Part shown: piece after piece, positions 17,233 to 24,940 of the stretch
Numbering within the stretch: position 1 is the first letter of the stretch
Layout: each line of letters starts with the position of its first letter
Source of the DNA: Nocardia vaccinii NBRC 15922
Lineage (GTDB): Bacteria > Actinomycetota > Actinomycetes > Mycobacteriales > Mycobacteriaceae
Length of the DNA: 64,000 nucleotides
Direction of reading: 5' to 3'
Assembly (NCBI RefSeq): GCF_001613305.1
Contig: NZ_BDCC01000005.1
Span: 248,001-312,000, forward strand
Translations under genes and position numbers: made by a program
Notes under the pieces: model-generated
Seen by the model: only the letters and a program-made list of their open reading frames with translations
The model's database searches: none
Told to the model about the DNA's origin: nothing

Positions 17233-17764
17233 TCAGAAGCGAAGTTCGGGAATGGTTTTCAGATCTATTCCGTGGCGGGTGTAGATTTTGATCGTGTTCT
17301 CGCCGGTGAGGTCGGATTCTGCGTAGCCGAGTAGTTCGGCGAGACGGATTACGTCTTCCTTTGTGGAGGCTTCGATCTCCAGATATGACGGAATTCGGGG
17401 CCATGTGTCGATTTCGAGTTGCGCGCCGTCGAGTGTGAAGCTGATCCGCTGGTTTTCCTGGTAGGAATTCGCGGTGAAGCCCAGCTTTCCGAGCATGGTG
17501 TGGGTGGTGGTGAAGTCATCGACGGTGATCTCTGTTTCGTGAGTGCCGTCGATGGCGTCGCTGGTGATCTCCTTGACAGCGAGAGTGGTTGTATTTCCGT
17601 TGTCGCGCAATCTGATCCACTTGCCCCTGGACGCCGGGGGTGATGTCGTAGACGTAGCGGCGCATGAGCTGTTTGCCGACCTTTCGGCCGCCTTCACCGA
17701 GGATGCGTTGCTCGACGGTGGCGGGGTCGATGTCGAGAATTTTTGCTTCGTGCTCGATCGGCAC
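17233..17764 (-). pseudogene. CYTH-domain protein (class IV adenylate cyclase/triphosphatase type), frameshifted
   Basis: Start GTG at 17764 with AGGGAGG upstream; the reading begins VPIEHEAKILDID, carrying the CYTH ExExK motif. It runs through MRRYVYDITPGVQG, then the frame changes and continues as KWIRLRDNGN, KEITSDAIDGTHETEI, a tunnel-fold strand series and IPSYLEIEA to the stop at 17233. Removing one C from the CCCC run at 17624-17627 (GGGG in the gene) restores one continuous protein of about 176 residues. CYTH enzymes act on triphosphates, making cAMP or hydrolysing ThTP/PPPi with metal. It is either a recent mutation or a read error. Its neighbours are the radical SAM gene (37 nt upstream) and the Cys-rich gene. 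Confidence 0.8.
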
Positions 17765-17801
17765 GGGGGCCTCCCTTATGCGATTGGTCGATGAGTTGAG
17801 G

Positions 17802-18884
17802 TTATCCGGCTTGCCGGGTGGCGAGCCGCTGATACTCGTCGTTACGGAGGGCAAGGATTTCCCTGCGGAGCGGGCTGGCCACGAACTCCGCGAGCGGCAA
17901 GCACAGGTCCATGCGTTGGATACAGACGCCGACCTGGAAACCGCTGACTCGGTCGTAGTAGAGCCGGACCCCGTAGAAGCCTTCCTTGCAATCGGTGTCG
18001 TTGTTGAACCGGCATCCGGTGCATGTATCCGGCATCCGGACCATGCGGAACTGTTTGAAATACACTCGCCGTCCCTCGGGGAGCCGGTACGCGGTGCTGG
18101 TGCCCGAGACTCCAGCGGTGGTGTAGTGAGCCTCGGGAACCGCGCCACGGTCGGCGAGGATGCGTTCGTTCGCTGCCATCGAGGTAGCGATGTCATCGAG
18201 GGAGTTGAGCAGGCGCACGCTCAGGTGTGGGGAGTACTCGTCGAGTAGCCGATGCACGCGCGGGGCGTGACTGTAGTCGGGCACAACGATATTGGCGCAG
18301 GGTTTGACTCCGTGTGTCTCACAGGCGGCGATCGAGCATTCGAGGGCGTCGATTTTGCGTTGGGCGAGAACCGGATTGCGGTAGCGGGCGTGCTGGACCT
18401 CGGCGAGTTCGGCTGCGGTGGTGCCGAAGATCGAGAAGTTGATCCTGTGCAGCCCGGCGGCTGCGCATTCGGGGATCACGCGCTCACCGCGTTCGCCGTT
18501 GGAGGTCATGGCGACCCGGTAGCCGGTGTCGACGGCGATCTTGGTGAGCCGCGCGACGGATGGATGCGAGGTCGGTTCACCGCCGGTGAAGTGAAGTTCG
18601 TTGAGCTCCAAGGCATCTCGCAGAACGGCAATCGCGCGAGCGAACTCCTCATCGTCGGGCATCGGGGCAGGCAGGAACGCGGCCCCGTTGGTCGCGGCGT
18701 AGATCGAGGCACGGCCACTGCCACCAGAGGTGACGAATTCACCTGGCGAACGATGCCGGTTGTCGATCGCTACCGGCGTGCCCTCGTTATGACAGAACGT
18801 ACAAGTCAATCCACACGCATCATGGATCTTCACGCGCAAAGTAGTGTCTTTGTAGACATGGACGGGGATTCCGACACGGTGCAT
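17802..18884 (-). CDS. radical SAM protein with C-terminal auxiliary cysteine cluster
   Basis: A 360-residue radical SAM enzyme. The cluster-binding CGLTCTFC gives cysteines 24, 28 and 31 (CxxxCxxC); the SAM-binding GGEPT is at 101-105, and NFSIFG is near 149-154. Cysteines 288, 291, 299, 321 and 328 near the C-terminus (CTGC...DC...VC...LC) could hold a second iron-sulfur cluster, as in MoaA-like and SPASM-type proteins. The substrate is unknown. The start is ATG at 18884 with GAAGGGGG upstream. It leads a minus-strand cassette with the CYTH and Cys-rich genes, all within the integrated element, hinting at a nucleotide or peptide modification system, possibly defensive. Confidence 0.85.
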   Translation of the reverse strand: MHRVGIPVHVYKDTTLRVKIHDACGLTCTFCHNEGTPVAIDNRHRSPGEFVTSGGSGRASIYAATNGAAFLPAPMPDDEEFARAIAVLRDALELNELHFTGGEPTSHPSVARLTKIAVDTGYRVAMTSNGERGERVIPECAAAGLHRINFSIFGTTAAELAEVQHARYRNPVLAQRKIDALECSIAACETHGVKPCANIVVPDYSHAPRVHRLLDEYSPHLSVRLLNSLDDIATSMAANERILADRGAVPEAHYTTAGVSGTSTAYRLPEGRRVYFKQFRMVRMPDTCTGCRFNNDTDCKEGFYGVRLYYDRVSGFQVGVCIQRMDLCLPLAEFVASPLRREILALRNDEYQRLATRQAG

Positions 18885-19071
18885 GGCCGTGCCCCCTTCG
18901 TTTCAGTTGTTGGACGGGTGCCGACAGCGGCAGGCCGCTGCGCGGCTCGATAGACCGCCGATATTCAGCGGTGACGATCGTGCAATGCGGGGTGAATGAT
19001 GTTGCGGGGGAGACTAATTCGAACCAGAACCGATGCCGGTCCGTTTCAGCGGGGCCGCTTCCATCTTTCGG

Positions 19072-19272
19072 TTACCGACATCCGGGCGCATTGAGGTACG
19101 CCTCCCGGGTCGCATTCAGCTGATCCATGATCGGGCCTTCTTGGGGTTGCCCGAACAACTCCCATTTGGTGGCAGCGGCTTGAAAGGCCCTGAGAGCTTC
19201 GGCGCGTTGCTGCCGTTCCTCCGGTGTCAGCTTCCGGGGCACAGGATGGGGCTCTATGTCGCCTGAACTCAC
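19072..19272 (-). CDS. tiny hypothetical protein, third of a coupled trio
   Basis: 66 residues from GTG at 19272, whose GTGA overlaps the stop of the preceding gene. Helical and charged (LTPEERQQRAEALRAF, then MDQLNATREAYL). No family is recognised. A hairpin CAGCGGC/GCCGCTG lies within the 187 nt between it and the radical SAM gene. Confidence 0.6.
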   Translation of the reverse strand: MSSGDIEPHPVPRKLTPEERQQRAEALRAFQAAATKWELFGQPQEGPIMDQLNATREAYLNAPGCR

Positions 19273-19466
19273 TCCCGCCACCAATCGAACGAACCCACGC
19301 GGATACGCTCGGGCATTGGCTCATCCGCTACCGCTGCGCTCCTGACGCGCTTCAGCCCTTCCAAAGCCCCATACACCACCGCCAACGGAACCGGTTCGAA
19401 CTTCTCTCCCGTGTTCAGTTGCGGGACCATGTACGAGCCGGGCCCGCTGCGCTGCTCGAGGTTCAT
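19269..19466 (-). CDS. tiny hypothetical protein, second of a coupled trio
   Basis: 65 residues, ending in the aromatic FDWWRE. Start ATG at 19466 overlaps the stop of the upstream gene (ATGA). Not recognised. The tight overlaps on both sides indicate a co-translated unit. Confidence 0.6.
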   Translation of the reverse strand: MNLEQRSGPGSYMVPQLNTGEKFEPVPLAVVYGALEGLKRVRSAAVADEPMPERIRVGSFDWWRE

Positions 19467-19717
19467 CGTGTGCTCACCTCAGACGGAAGCCATCGCTTCG
19501 CCGCCGTGTGCTCGCGCATGAACTCGATAGGCACCGACAACACCCGGCCCTCTTGCAAATCCAGCTCGGAGTCCGCACCGGTTGCACTTGAAATCATCTG
19601 TGTAGCAACGGATCTGATCTCTTGCTTCGTAATGGCGAATGACCACAGCTCGACCGCTGGCACGTACACCAGCCACCGGGAGCCGCAGCAGTGCACCCGC
19701 ACCAGGTATTGCCGCAT
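19463..19717 (-). CDS. small HicB-like protein, first of a coupled trio
   Basis: 84 residues beginning MRQYLVRVHCCGSRWLVYVP, with the beta pattern of HicB-type small proteins (strand, G-x-W, VP, then a helix IRSVATQMISSATG). No HicA toxin gene is adjacent, so a toxin-antitoxin role is not supported. Start ATG at 19717 with GAGAGGG upstream. It is divergent from the 113-residue gene across 220 nt. Confidence 0.6.
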   Translation of the reverse strand: MRQYLVRVHCCGSRWLVYVPAVELWSFAITKQEIRSVATQMISSATGADSELDLQEGRVLSVPIEFMREHTAAKRWLPSEVSTR

Positions 19718-19823
19718 CTCGCCCTCTCTCGGTCGTGGAAGGCATCCCCCGCCCTGCGGCCCGAGCCGGACAGGCGGGGGAGCCGGTACCGACGCTACGA
19801 AGCGGCCTGCTCACCGAGCTAGG

Positions 19824-19837
19824 AGTTTGATAAAACT
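19824..19837. promoter_or_regulatory. AT-rich inverted repeat in a divergent promoter region
   Basis: AGTTT-GATA-AAACT stands out as AT-rich in the 19718-19937 intergenic region between two divergent cargo operons. It could be an operator for the XRE regulator encoded downstream; there is no direct evidence. Confidence 0.25.
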
Positions 19838-19937
19838 TGCTCATATTAGGCGAACAGGTGGCCTGGTCGGCTAGTTCGAGGGATCATCGAGTAACGCACG
19901 GAAAGTCCGTGCACACATGTAGACAAGGAACAAGATC

Positions 19938-20279
19938 ATGCTCTTGTATTTCCTCGGTAAGGGCGGCTCGGGCAACAATGATTGCCCGACGCTGTACGCC
20001 ACTGACCAGAGCACATACGTAGTCATCGGGTGGGTAACCGACATTCCGGGAGTGGTGGAGATTCCTCATCTGCTGTTGGGCTTCCTTGAGCCGGACACCT
20101 TCATCGGTGCCGCGCTCACGGACACCGGCAGGGGCACCTTCACCCTGTCCGGCCGACCGGTCACAGACCGTGACACGCTGGACCAGATGACCATGGAGAC
20201 CTACGAAACGGCTATCGAGGTCCCGAAAGAAGAGAGGACGTTCTACGGTGCAACTGCTTCGCGGCAATCCGTGGCCTGA
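19938..20279 (+). CDS. small conserved actinobacterial protein next to DUF6879
   Basis: 113 residues starting MLLYFLGKGGSGNNDCPTLY, with the distinctive PGVVEIPHLLLGFLEPDT and TDTGRGTFTLSGRPVTD segments I recall from uncharacterised Streptomyces and Nocardia proteins near XRE/DUF5753 regulators. The function is unknown. It overlaps the next gene by 32 nt. A competing minus-strand frame over the same DNA has no such pattern. Confidence 0.7.
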   Translation: MLLYFLGKGGSGNNDCPTLYATDQSTYVVIGWVTDIPGVVEIPHLLLGFLEPDTFIGAALTDTGRGTFTLSGRPVTDRDTLDQMTMETYETAIEVPKEERTFYGATASRQSVA

Positions 20280-20772
20280 CCTGTTCGGGCAGTGCCAGCG
20301 GGAAGCATTCCACCTCGAGGTCAGGGACGCTTACGCAGTGCCCAACGAGTCGGAACCGCTGCGACGCTTCCTTGACGGTGAGCCGGACGACAACTTGTGG
20401 TTCGAACCGTGGGGACAACTCGTGCGAACCACAGCCAGCAGGGGCGTTGCTGTCACCCGCGTTCGCGTTGTCACGGTGCCGCATGTCGATTATCAGCGGT
20501 GGTTGCTTACGCTAACCGCGCTGAATGCAGAAGCCGGGGAGGACATTAGGTACTTGCCACGGCACGAAGCCGGGGATGTGCCGTTGGACGACTTTTGGTT
20601 GTTGGACGATCAACGAGTCGTGTTCAACCTCGTAGATGAAAACGGCCGGGCCGTTGGTGCGTCAGCGATGACCATAGACCCCCGGATTGCAGAACAGTGC
20701 CGGCAGGTGAAAGAGCGCCTGTGGAAACTGGCGACGCCGTACGCCGAGTATGTGGTAGACGCTCGGAGGTGA
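20248..20772 (+). CDS. DUF6879-type protein
   Basis: 174 residues from GTG at 20248 with AGAGAGG upstream. Aromatic-rich helices such as CQREAFHLEVRDAY, a VDYQRWLLTLT segment and WLLDDQRVVFNLVDENGR match the DUF6879 pattern found beside XRE regulators in actinomycetes. The function is unknown; such pairs have been proposed to be toxin-antitoxin-like. Its stop overlaps the start of the XRE gene (GTGA). Confidence 0.75.
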   Translation: MQLLRGNPWPDLFGQCQREAFHLEVRDAYAVPNESEPLRRFLDGEPDDNLWFEPWGQLVRTTASRGVAVTRVRVVTVPHVDYQRWLLTLTALNAEAGEDIRYLPRHEAGDVPLDDFWLLDDQRVVFNLVDENGRAVGASAMTIDPRIAEQCRQVKERLWKLATPYAEYVVDARR

Positions 20773-21614
20773 GTAACGGCGTTCATGAGGCCCGGCAGGC
20801 GCTCGGGCAGCGGCTCAGGGAGATCCGCCGCAGGGCGGGTATTTCTGGCCGTGAGCTTGCTCGCCTGTCCGGGTGGCATGAATCCAAGATTTCCAAAATA
20901 GAGTACGGGCGCGTAAAACCATCTGATGCCGATATTCGTGCGTACTGTAATCATGCTGACGCGAATGATCAGCTCGAAGACCTTCTGGCGACAGTTCACA
21001 ATATCGACGCTGCGTACATGGAGTACCGGCGGCAACATGCGGCAGGGTTGAAGCGGGGACAACAGAAATCGGTCCGACTTGCTGAGCGATCGAAGTTGAT
21101 GCGTATCTATCAACCCAATGTCATTCCGGGTATTCTCCAAACCGCCGAGTATGCTGAAGCTATATTAAGACATTCCGTAGACTTTTACCGACTCCCTGAC
21201 GATATAGACGAAGCCGTAGCTAAACGTCTGGAACGACAGCAGTATTTGTATCGGGGCGAACGACGATTCCATATCCTGATTTCAGAACAAGCGATATGCG
21301 CATCAGTAGGAACCGATTCCGTAATGGTTGGACAACTGGATCGCCTCATGGCGGTAATCGGTTTGTCTCGGGTATTATTTGGGATAATTCCGGCGCATGC
21401 CGGTCCGCCGATGCAAACGACGAACTTCGTAATATTCGATAATCGCATGGTGACCGTCGAAGGCATCACTGCAGAGCTGACGATTACGCAACCGCGAGAG
21501 ATTTCAATCTACAGCCGAGCGTTCGAACTACTCGCCTCGCTGTCTGTCACGGGTGACTCTGCTCGCGGATTGATCCGCCGGGCACTCGAGTCCCGGCAGA
21601 GCGGCAACGCATAG
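20769..21614 (+). CDS. XRE-family regulator with DUF5753 (Scr1-like) domain
   Basis: 281 residues. The N-terminal helix-turn-helix (about 5-65) contains LREIRRRAGISGRELARLSG and HESKISKIEYGR; the C-terminal DUF5753 region has QPNVIPGILQTAEYAEAIL and a LISEQAICASVG strand. Start GTG at 20769 overlaps the DUF6879 stop, with CGGAGG upstream. Such regulators, often paired with DUF397 or DUF6879 proteins, are described as antitoxin-like; here the partner is DUF6879. It may control the divergent cargo operons. Confidence 0.85.
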   Translation: MSNGVHEARQALGQRLREIRRRAGISGRELARLSGWHESKISKIEYGRVKPSDADIRAYCNHADANDQLEDLLATVHNIDAAYMEYRRQHAAGLKRGQQKSVRLAERSKLMRIYQPNVIPGILQTAEYAEAILRHSVDFYRLPDDIDEAVAKRLERQQYLYRGERRFHILISEQAICASVGTDSVMVGQLDRLMAVIGLSRVLFGIIPAHAGPPMQTTNFVIFDNRMVTVEGITAELTITQPREISIYSRAFELLASLSVTGDSARGLIRRALESRQSGNA

Positions 21615-21810
21615 AAACGGGCAAGTATTTCCTTACGGATTCGTGCATGACGACGCTGACGGAGGGGGCTGAACGCCGGTTACGGCCGAGCGGCCCCAGG
21701 GCGGCTACACATGGCGGGTATGGGTCCGCCCGGATGCACCGAGGTGATGGGCGGGCGCGAGCGGGGCTTGCACACGGAGCGTTGATGGTAGCGATCCAGA
21801 CGAACTGGCT

Positions 21811-23035
21811 GTGTTGATATGGGCCCCTGTGATCCAGTCGGATCCGGCCGGCGTGGGGGAGCATGAGGATTCGCCATCCCACGCCCGACGTTCGACTCGT
21901 CGGCGTGAGGACGCACCGAATCTGCCCCGCAACGCTGTCTCCGATCGCACGGTGGGCCGGGAGTTCGGCGGTCACTACTCCTCGATGTTCGTCACGCTCA
22001 CCATGGACAGCTACGGCAAGGTCTTCGGCGACGGGGGCCGCCCGCGACCCGGACGCGTACGACTACGAGCGGGCGGCGTGGGATGCGGTCTGCTGCGCCC
22101 GGTTGTTCTCGCGCTGGATACAGAACCTGCGGCGGGTGGTCGGCTGGAACGTCCAGTACTTCGCGGTCGTGGAGCCACAAAAGCGCGGCGCACCACACCT
22201 GCACATCGCGCTACGCGGACACATCTCCCGTGAAGTACTGCGCAAGGTCACCGAAGCCACCTACCACCAAGTGTGGTGGCCACCCACAACCCAGATGCAC
22301 TACCCCGGCGCGGACGTACCCGTCTGGGATGAGCGACGCGGAGGGTTCACCGACCCAACAACTCGAGCACCGCTGCCGGACTGGGACCAGGCCCTCGACG
22401 CGATCGGCCCCGAAGACGCTCCGGCACATACGGCGCGGTTCGGGCCTCGCCTGGATATCCAAGGCCTCGCGGCGGGTACGAAAGCTGCTCATGAGGCGGT
22501 GGGATACCTGTGCAAGTACCTGACCAAGTCCGTCACAGAGGTGCTACAAGCACGCACCCCGCGCCAGCACGACCATTACGACCGGCTTCACGGGGCACTG
22601 TGCCGCACGCCGTGTAGTCCGCGGTGCGGTATCTGGCTGCTCTACGGCGTCGTCCCCAAGGGCGCCACCGCGAAAACCGTGCCGGGAGTGTGCAAAGCGC
22701 GTGCGCACCGACGCGAAACCCTGGCCCTGCCGGGAAACCGGGTGCTGACCTCCGAGCGATGGACGGGCAAGACCCTCGGCGACCACAAAGCGGACCGGAT
22801 CGAATTCGTGCGCCGCAAGCTCGCCCTGGTGGGCATCGACAAACCCGCCCGTGACCCGCGCCGGTTCACCTGGACCACCATCGCCCCCGGTACCCGCGTG
22901 CCCCCACGAGCACAACTGCTCATGTCCGCAATCGCCGAACGCATCGGCTGGCGAGCGGAATACGACCGCGCCATGCTCGCGGCCGAACAATCCCCACCCG
23001 ACCCGGACAACCCAACCACCAACGGCCACAGCTAA
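21811..23035 (+). pseudogene. replication initiator (RepSA-like) of the integrated element, frameshifted and shortened
   Basis: The region reads RRSTRRREDAPNLPR, then MFVTLTMDSYGKVFGDG in one frame, and continues AARDPDAYDYERAAWDAV, VQYFAVVEPQKRGAPHLHIA and a long C-terminus (WTGKTLGDHKADR) in another. PHLHIA resembles the HUH motif of rolling-circle Rep proteins. Removing one G from the GGGGG run at 22033-22037 joins the frames. The cysteine-rich N-terminal section usual in these Reps is not visible upstream, so the gene may also be truncated. It precedes xis by 14 nt. Without it the element probably cannot replicate as a circle. Confidence 0.75.
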
Positions 23036-23049
23036 TCTGGAGCAATCAA

Positions 23050-23292
23050 ATGAGTATTGATCTTCCTGCCGGGTCGGGGTCTGCTGAACACGCATCATCA
23101 CGACCGGTTCGACGGTGGGCCACCACCAAAGCCGCTGCGGCGCACATTTGTGTACACCCTGAAGTGTTGCGGCGCTGGAATCGGGAATCGGACAAGCACC
23201 CGTGGCTACCCAAGCCCAAGCGGGTCGGAAAGGACTTCCGTTGGGACCTGGACGCTTTGGACGCAGCCCTGGACGCACAAGGCGCGGACTGA
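23050..23292 (+). CDS. xis: excisionase-type DNA-binding protein
   Basis: 80 residues with a helix-turn-helix WATTKAAAAHICVHPEVLRRW and a following PWLPKPKRVGKDFRWDLDAL segment, the MerR-like excisionase pattern. It lies between rep and int, 22 nt before int, as in actinomycete integrative elements, where Xis directs excision. Start ATG at 23050. Confidence 0.8.
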   Translation: MSIDLPAGSGSAEHASSRPVRRWATTKAAAAHICVHPEVLRRWNRESDKHPWLPKPKRVGKDFRWDLDALDAALDAQGAD

Positions 23293-23314
23293 CTCACCCC
23301 GGACCGGTGGACCG

Positions 23315-24652
23315 ATGACCCGGGGCAGACCGGCCCGCCCGATCGGTGTCCCCGGCAGGCCGATGCTGACCGAACTGTCTCCGGGGCATTGGGTAGCACG
23401 TCTTTTGGTCCGTGATGCCTCGGGCCGTCGCCGAGACATCAAGCGAGTCTCACCGGTCAAGATCGACGCACGCGGGCGGAAGATCCCGGACCGCAACGGG
23501 GCTCGGGCGCTGGACGCGGTGATGGCGGCTGCCTCGGCGGTCCGGGTGGATCTCGGCGGGGAGCTGTCCGAGTCCACAACTGTTCGGCAACTGTGGGACC
23601 TGTACCGCAAGTACCTGGAAGAACAGGAACGGGCTCCGGGCACAGTGGAACGGTATGACCTGGTGGCCGAGTTGTTCAACAGTGCTTTCGGCGAGCGGCG
23701 CTTGCTGGAAGTCACCACATCCTCGGTGGAGATATTCCTGACCAACCTCGGCAAGTCCAAGGGACCGGCGTTGATGCGGACAGGGCGGCATGTGCTGTCC
23801 GGCATGTTCAGGTACGCAGTCCGCAAGGATGCGCTGTCCGTGAATCCGGTCCGGGAGTCCCAGTTGGCCAAGAACATCGAGGCCAAGGGGCGGACAGGCG
23901 GTGCCCGGGATATCACTGTGGATGAGATGCGGTTCATCCTGGCGGCGGTCCGGACCTCGCAGCTGCCCTGTCCGCGCAAGCTGTCCAAGGCGGAACGGAC
24001 TCGGGGGCGGCCCGTGAAGTCCTACACACCGCCGACCGTCGCGGACTACTGCGAGAGCGCCGATCTGGCGGACTGGGTGACCCTGCTGGCCGCGACAGGA
24101 TTGCGCCGCAGTCAGGTTCTCGGCCTGCTGTGGTCGGACATCGATCTGGATGAGCGGACATTGCGGTTGAGTGGGAAGGTCGTGCGGACCAAGAGCACGG
24201 GCCTGGTCCGAACCGAGAAGGACGACGATCCGAAGAACCGTAAGACGGTGATCGCGCTGCCGGAGTTCGCGGTGGAGATGTTGAAGCGTCGCAAGGCTGC
24301 CCTGGCGGCTCGTCGGCTGAAGTCCCCGCCCGATCCGACAGCGGACGTCTTGAACCTGGTGTTCCCCTCGGCCGCGTGGACACTGCGCGATCCTCAGAAC
24401 GTCGGGCACGAGTGGCAGCGGGTACGCAGTGCGCTGGACATCCCCGATGACGTGACCGTCCACAGCTTCCGGGGTGCGGTCGCGACGATTCTGGACGATG
24501 CCGGGTTGTCGGCGCGGGTCACCGCCGATGTCCTCGGGCACGCCGATCCCTCGATGACGCAGCGGCGGTACATGGCTCGCGGGCGAACTCATCAGGCGGC
24601 GGCTGATGCGCTGAACACCGCCGTGACGGGCGAGGCTCGTCAGAGCAATTAG
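23315..24652 (+). CDS. int: tyrosine recombinase (site-specific integrase)
   Basis: 445 residues. The core-binding domain covers about 85-190 and the catalytic domain about 195-430. Catalytic residues are visible: Arg264 (TGLRRSQVLGLLW), the HxxR box His383/Arg386 (HSFRG), His409 (GHADP) and nucleophile Tyr419 (QRRYM). Start ATG at 23315; the open frame extends upstream over xis but is not protein-like there. Its stop lies inside the right 17-bp end repeat, 77 nt before attR. It catalyses integration at the tRNA-Ala site. Confidence 0.93.
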   Translation: MTRGRPARPIGVPGRPMLTELSPGHWVARLLVRDASGRRRDIKRVSPVKIDARGRKIPDRNGARALDAVMAAASAVRVDLGGELSESTTVRQLWDLYRKYLEEQERAPGTVERYDLVAELFNSAFGERRLLEVTTSSVEIFLTNLGKSKGPALMRTGRHVLSGMFRYAVRKDALSVNPVRESQLAKNIEAKGRTGGARDITVDEMRFILAAVRTSQLPCPRKLSKAERTRGRPVKSYTPPTVADYCESADLADWVTLLAATGLRRSQVLGLLWSDIDLDERTLRLSGKVVRTKSTGLVRTEKDDDPKNRKTVIALPEFAVEMLKRRKAALAARRLKSPPDPTADVLNLVFPSAAWTLRDPQNVGHEWQRVRSALDIPDDVTVHSFRGAVATILDDAGLSARVTADVLGHADPSMTQRRYMARGRTHQAAADALNTAVTGEARQSN

Positions 24653-24668
24653 TTGGGATTTAGTTGGA
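24652..24668. repeat. 17-bp repeat, right copy (possible integrase arm site)
   Basis: GTTGGGATTTAGTTGGA, one mismatch from the copy at 14408-14424 and in the same orientation, overlapping the integrase stop codon. Confidence 0.5.
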
Positions 24669-24673
24669 AGATC

Positions 24674-24712
24674 GGCCGCTTTCCTCGCTCGCGTGTGATG
24701 AGAAAAGCGGCC
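24674..24712. terminator. hairpin between int and tRNA-Ala
   Basis: GGCCGCTTT (24674-24682) pairs perfectly with AAAGCGGCC (24704-24712) over a 21-nt loop. It lies between the convergent int and tRNA-Ala, so it may replace the tRNA terminator displaced to 14187-14227. Confidence 0.5.
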
Positions 24713-24728
24713 CTGACCTGCTGTCGAA

Positions 24729-24764
24729 GTGGAGCCTAGGGGAATCGAACCCCTAACCCCTGCC
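24729..24764. repeat. attR (36-bp direct repeat)
   Basis: Identical to 14230-14265. Here the repeat forms the 3' part of the complete tRNA-Ala, so the element's own attP segment restores the tRNA after integration. Confidence 0.9.
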
Positions 24765-24802
24765 TTGCAAAGGCAGTGCTCTGCCAATTGAGCTAAGGCC
24801 CC
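24730..24802 (-). tRNA. tRNA-Ala (TGC)
   Basis: Read from 24802: acceptor GGGGCCT pairs with AGGCTCC and includes a G3-U70 wobble, the alanine identity element. The anticodon loop TTTGCAA gives anticodon TGC, and the T-arm holds GGTTCGATTCC. CCA is not encoded. It hosts the element in its 3' end. It faces the opposite way to tRNA-Ile at 1128. Confidence 0.95.
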
Positions 24803-24940
24803 AGAGAGTGGTGTCCGTGCGGACAACCTTGAAAACGGTACCCCTCGGTAGGTGGCGGGGTCAAAACGGGACGCACCGGCAGGTGTCGGCACGGTCCGCG
24901 TGGCCACCCGGCGGATCGCAGGCGGAAATACCTTGGGTGG

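Larger units (their letters stand above)
14230..24764. mobile_element. integrated element in tRNA-Ala, AICE-like remnant
   Basis: About 10.5 kb bounded by 36-bp direct repeats of the tRNA-Ala 3' end. The right end carries rep (broken), xis and int in the order typical of actinomycete integrative and conjugative elements, with int next to the intact tRNA. The cargo comprises a RelA/SpoT pair, a radical SAM/CYTH cassette, tiny genes and a DUF6879-XRE trio. No TraB/FtsK-like translocase or Spd spread gene is visible, so self-transfer is doubtful; it could be mobilised by a helper. The left third is visibly AT-richer than the chromosome. Confidence 0.88.

Noticed and set aside
19884..20267. 127-codon minus-strand frame opposite the 113-residue gene
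   Set aside because: The plus strand carries a pattern recalled from conserved actinobacterial proteins and is coupled to DUF6879.
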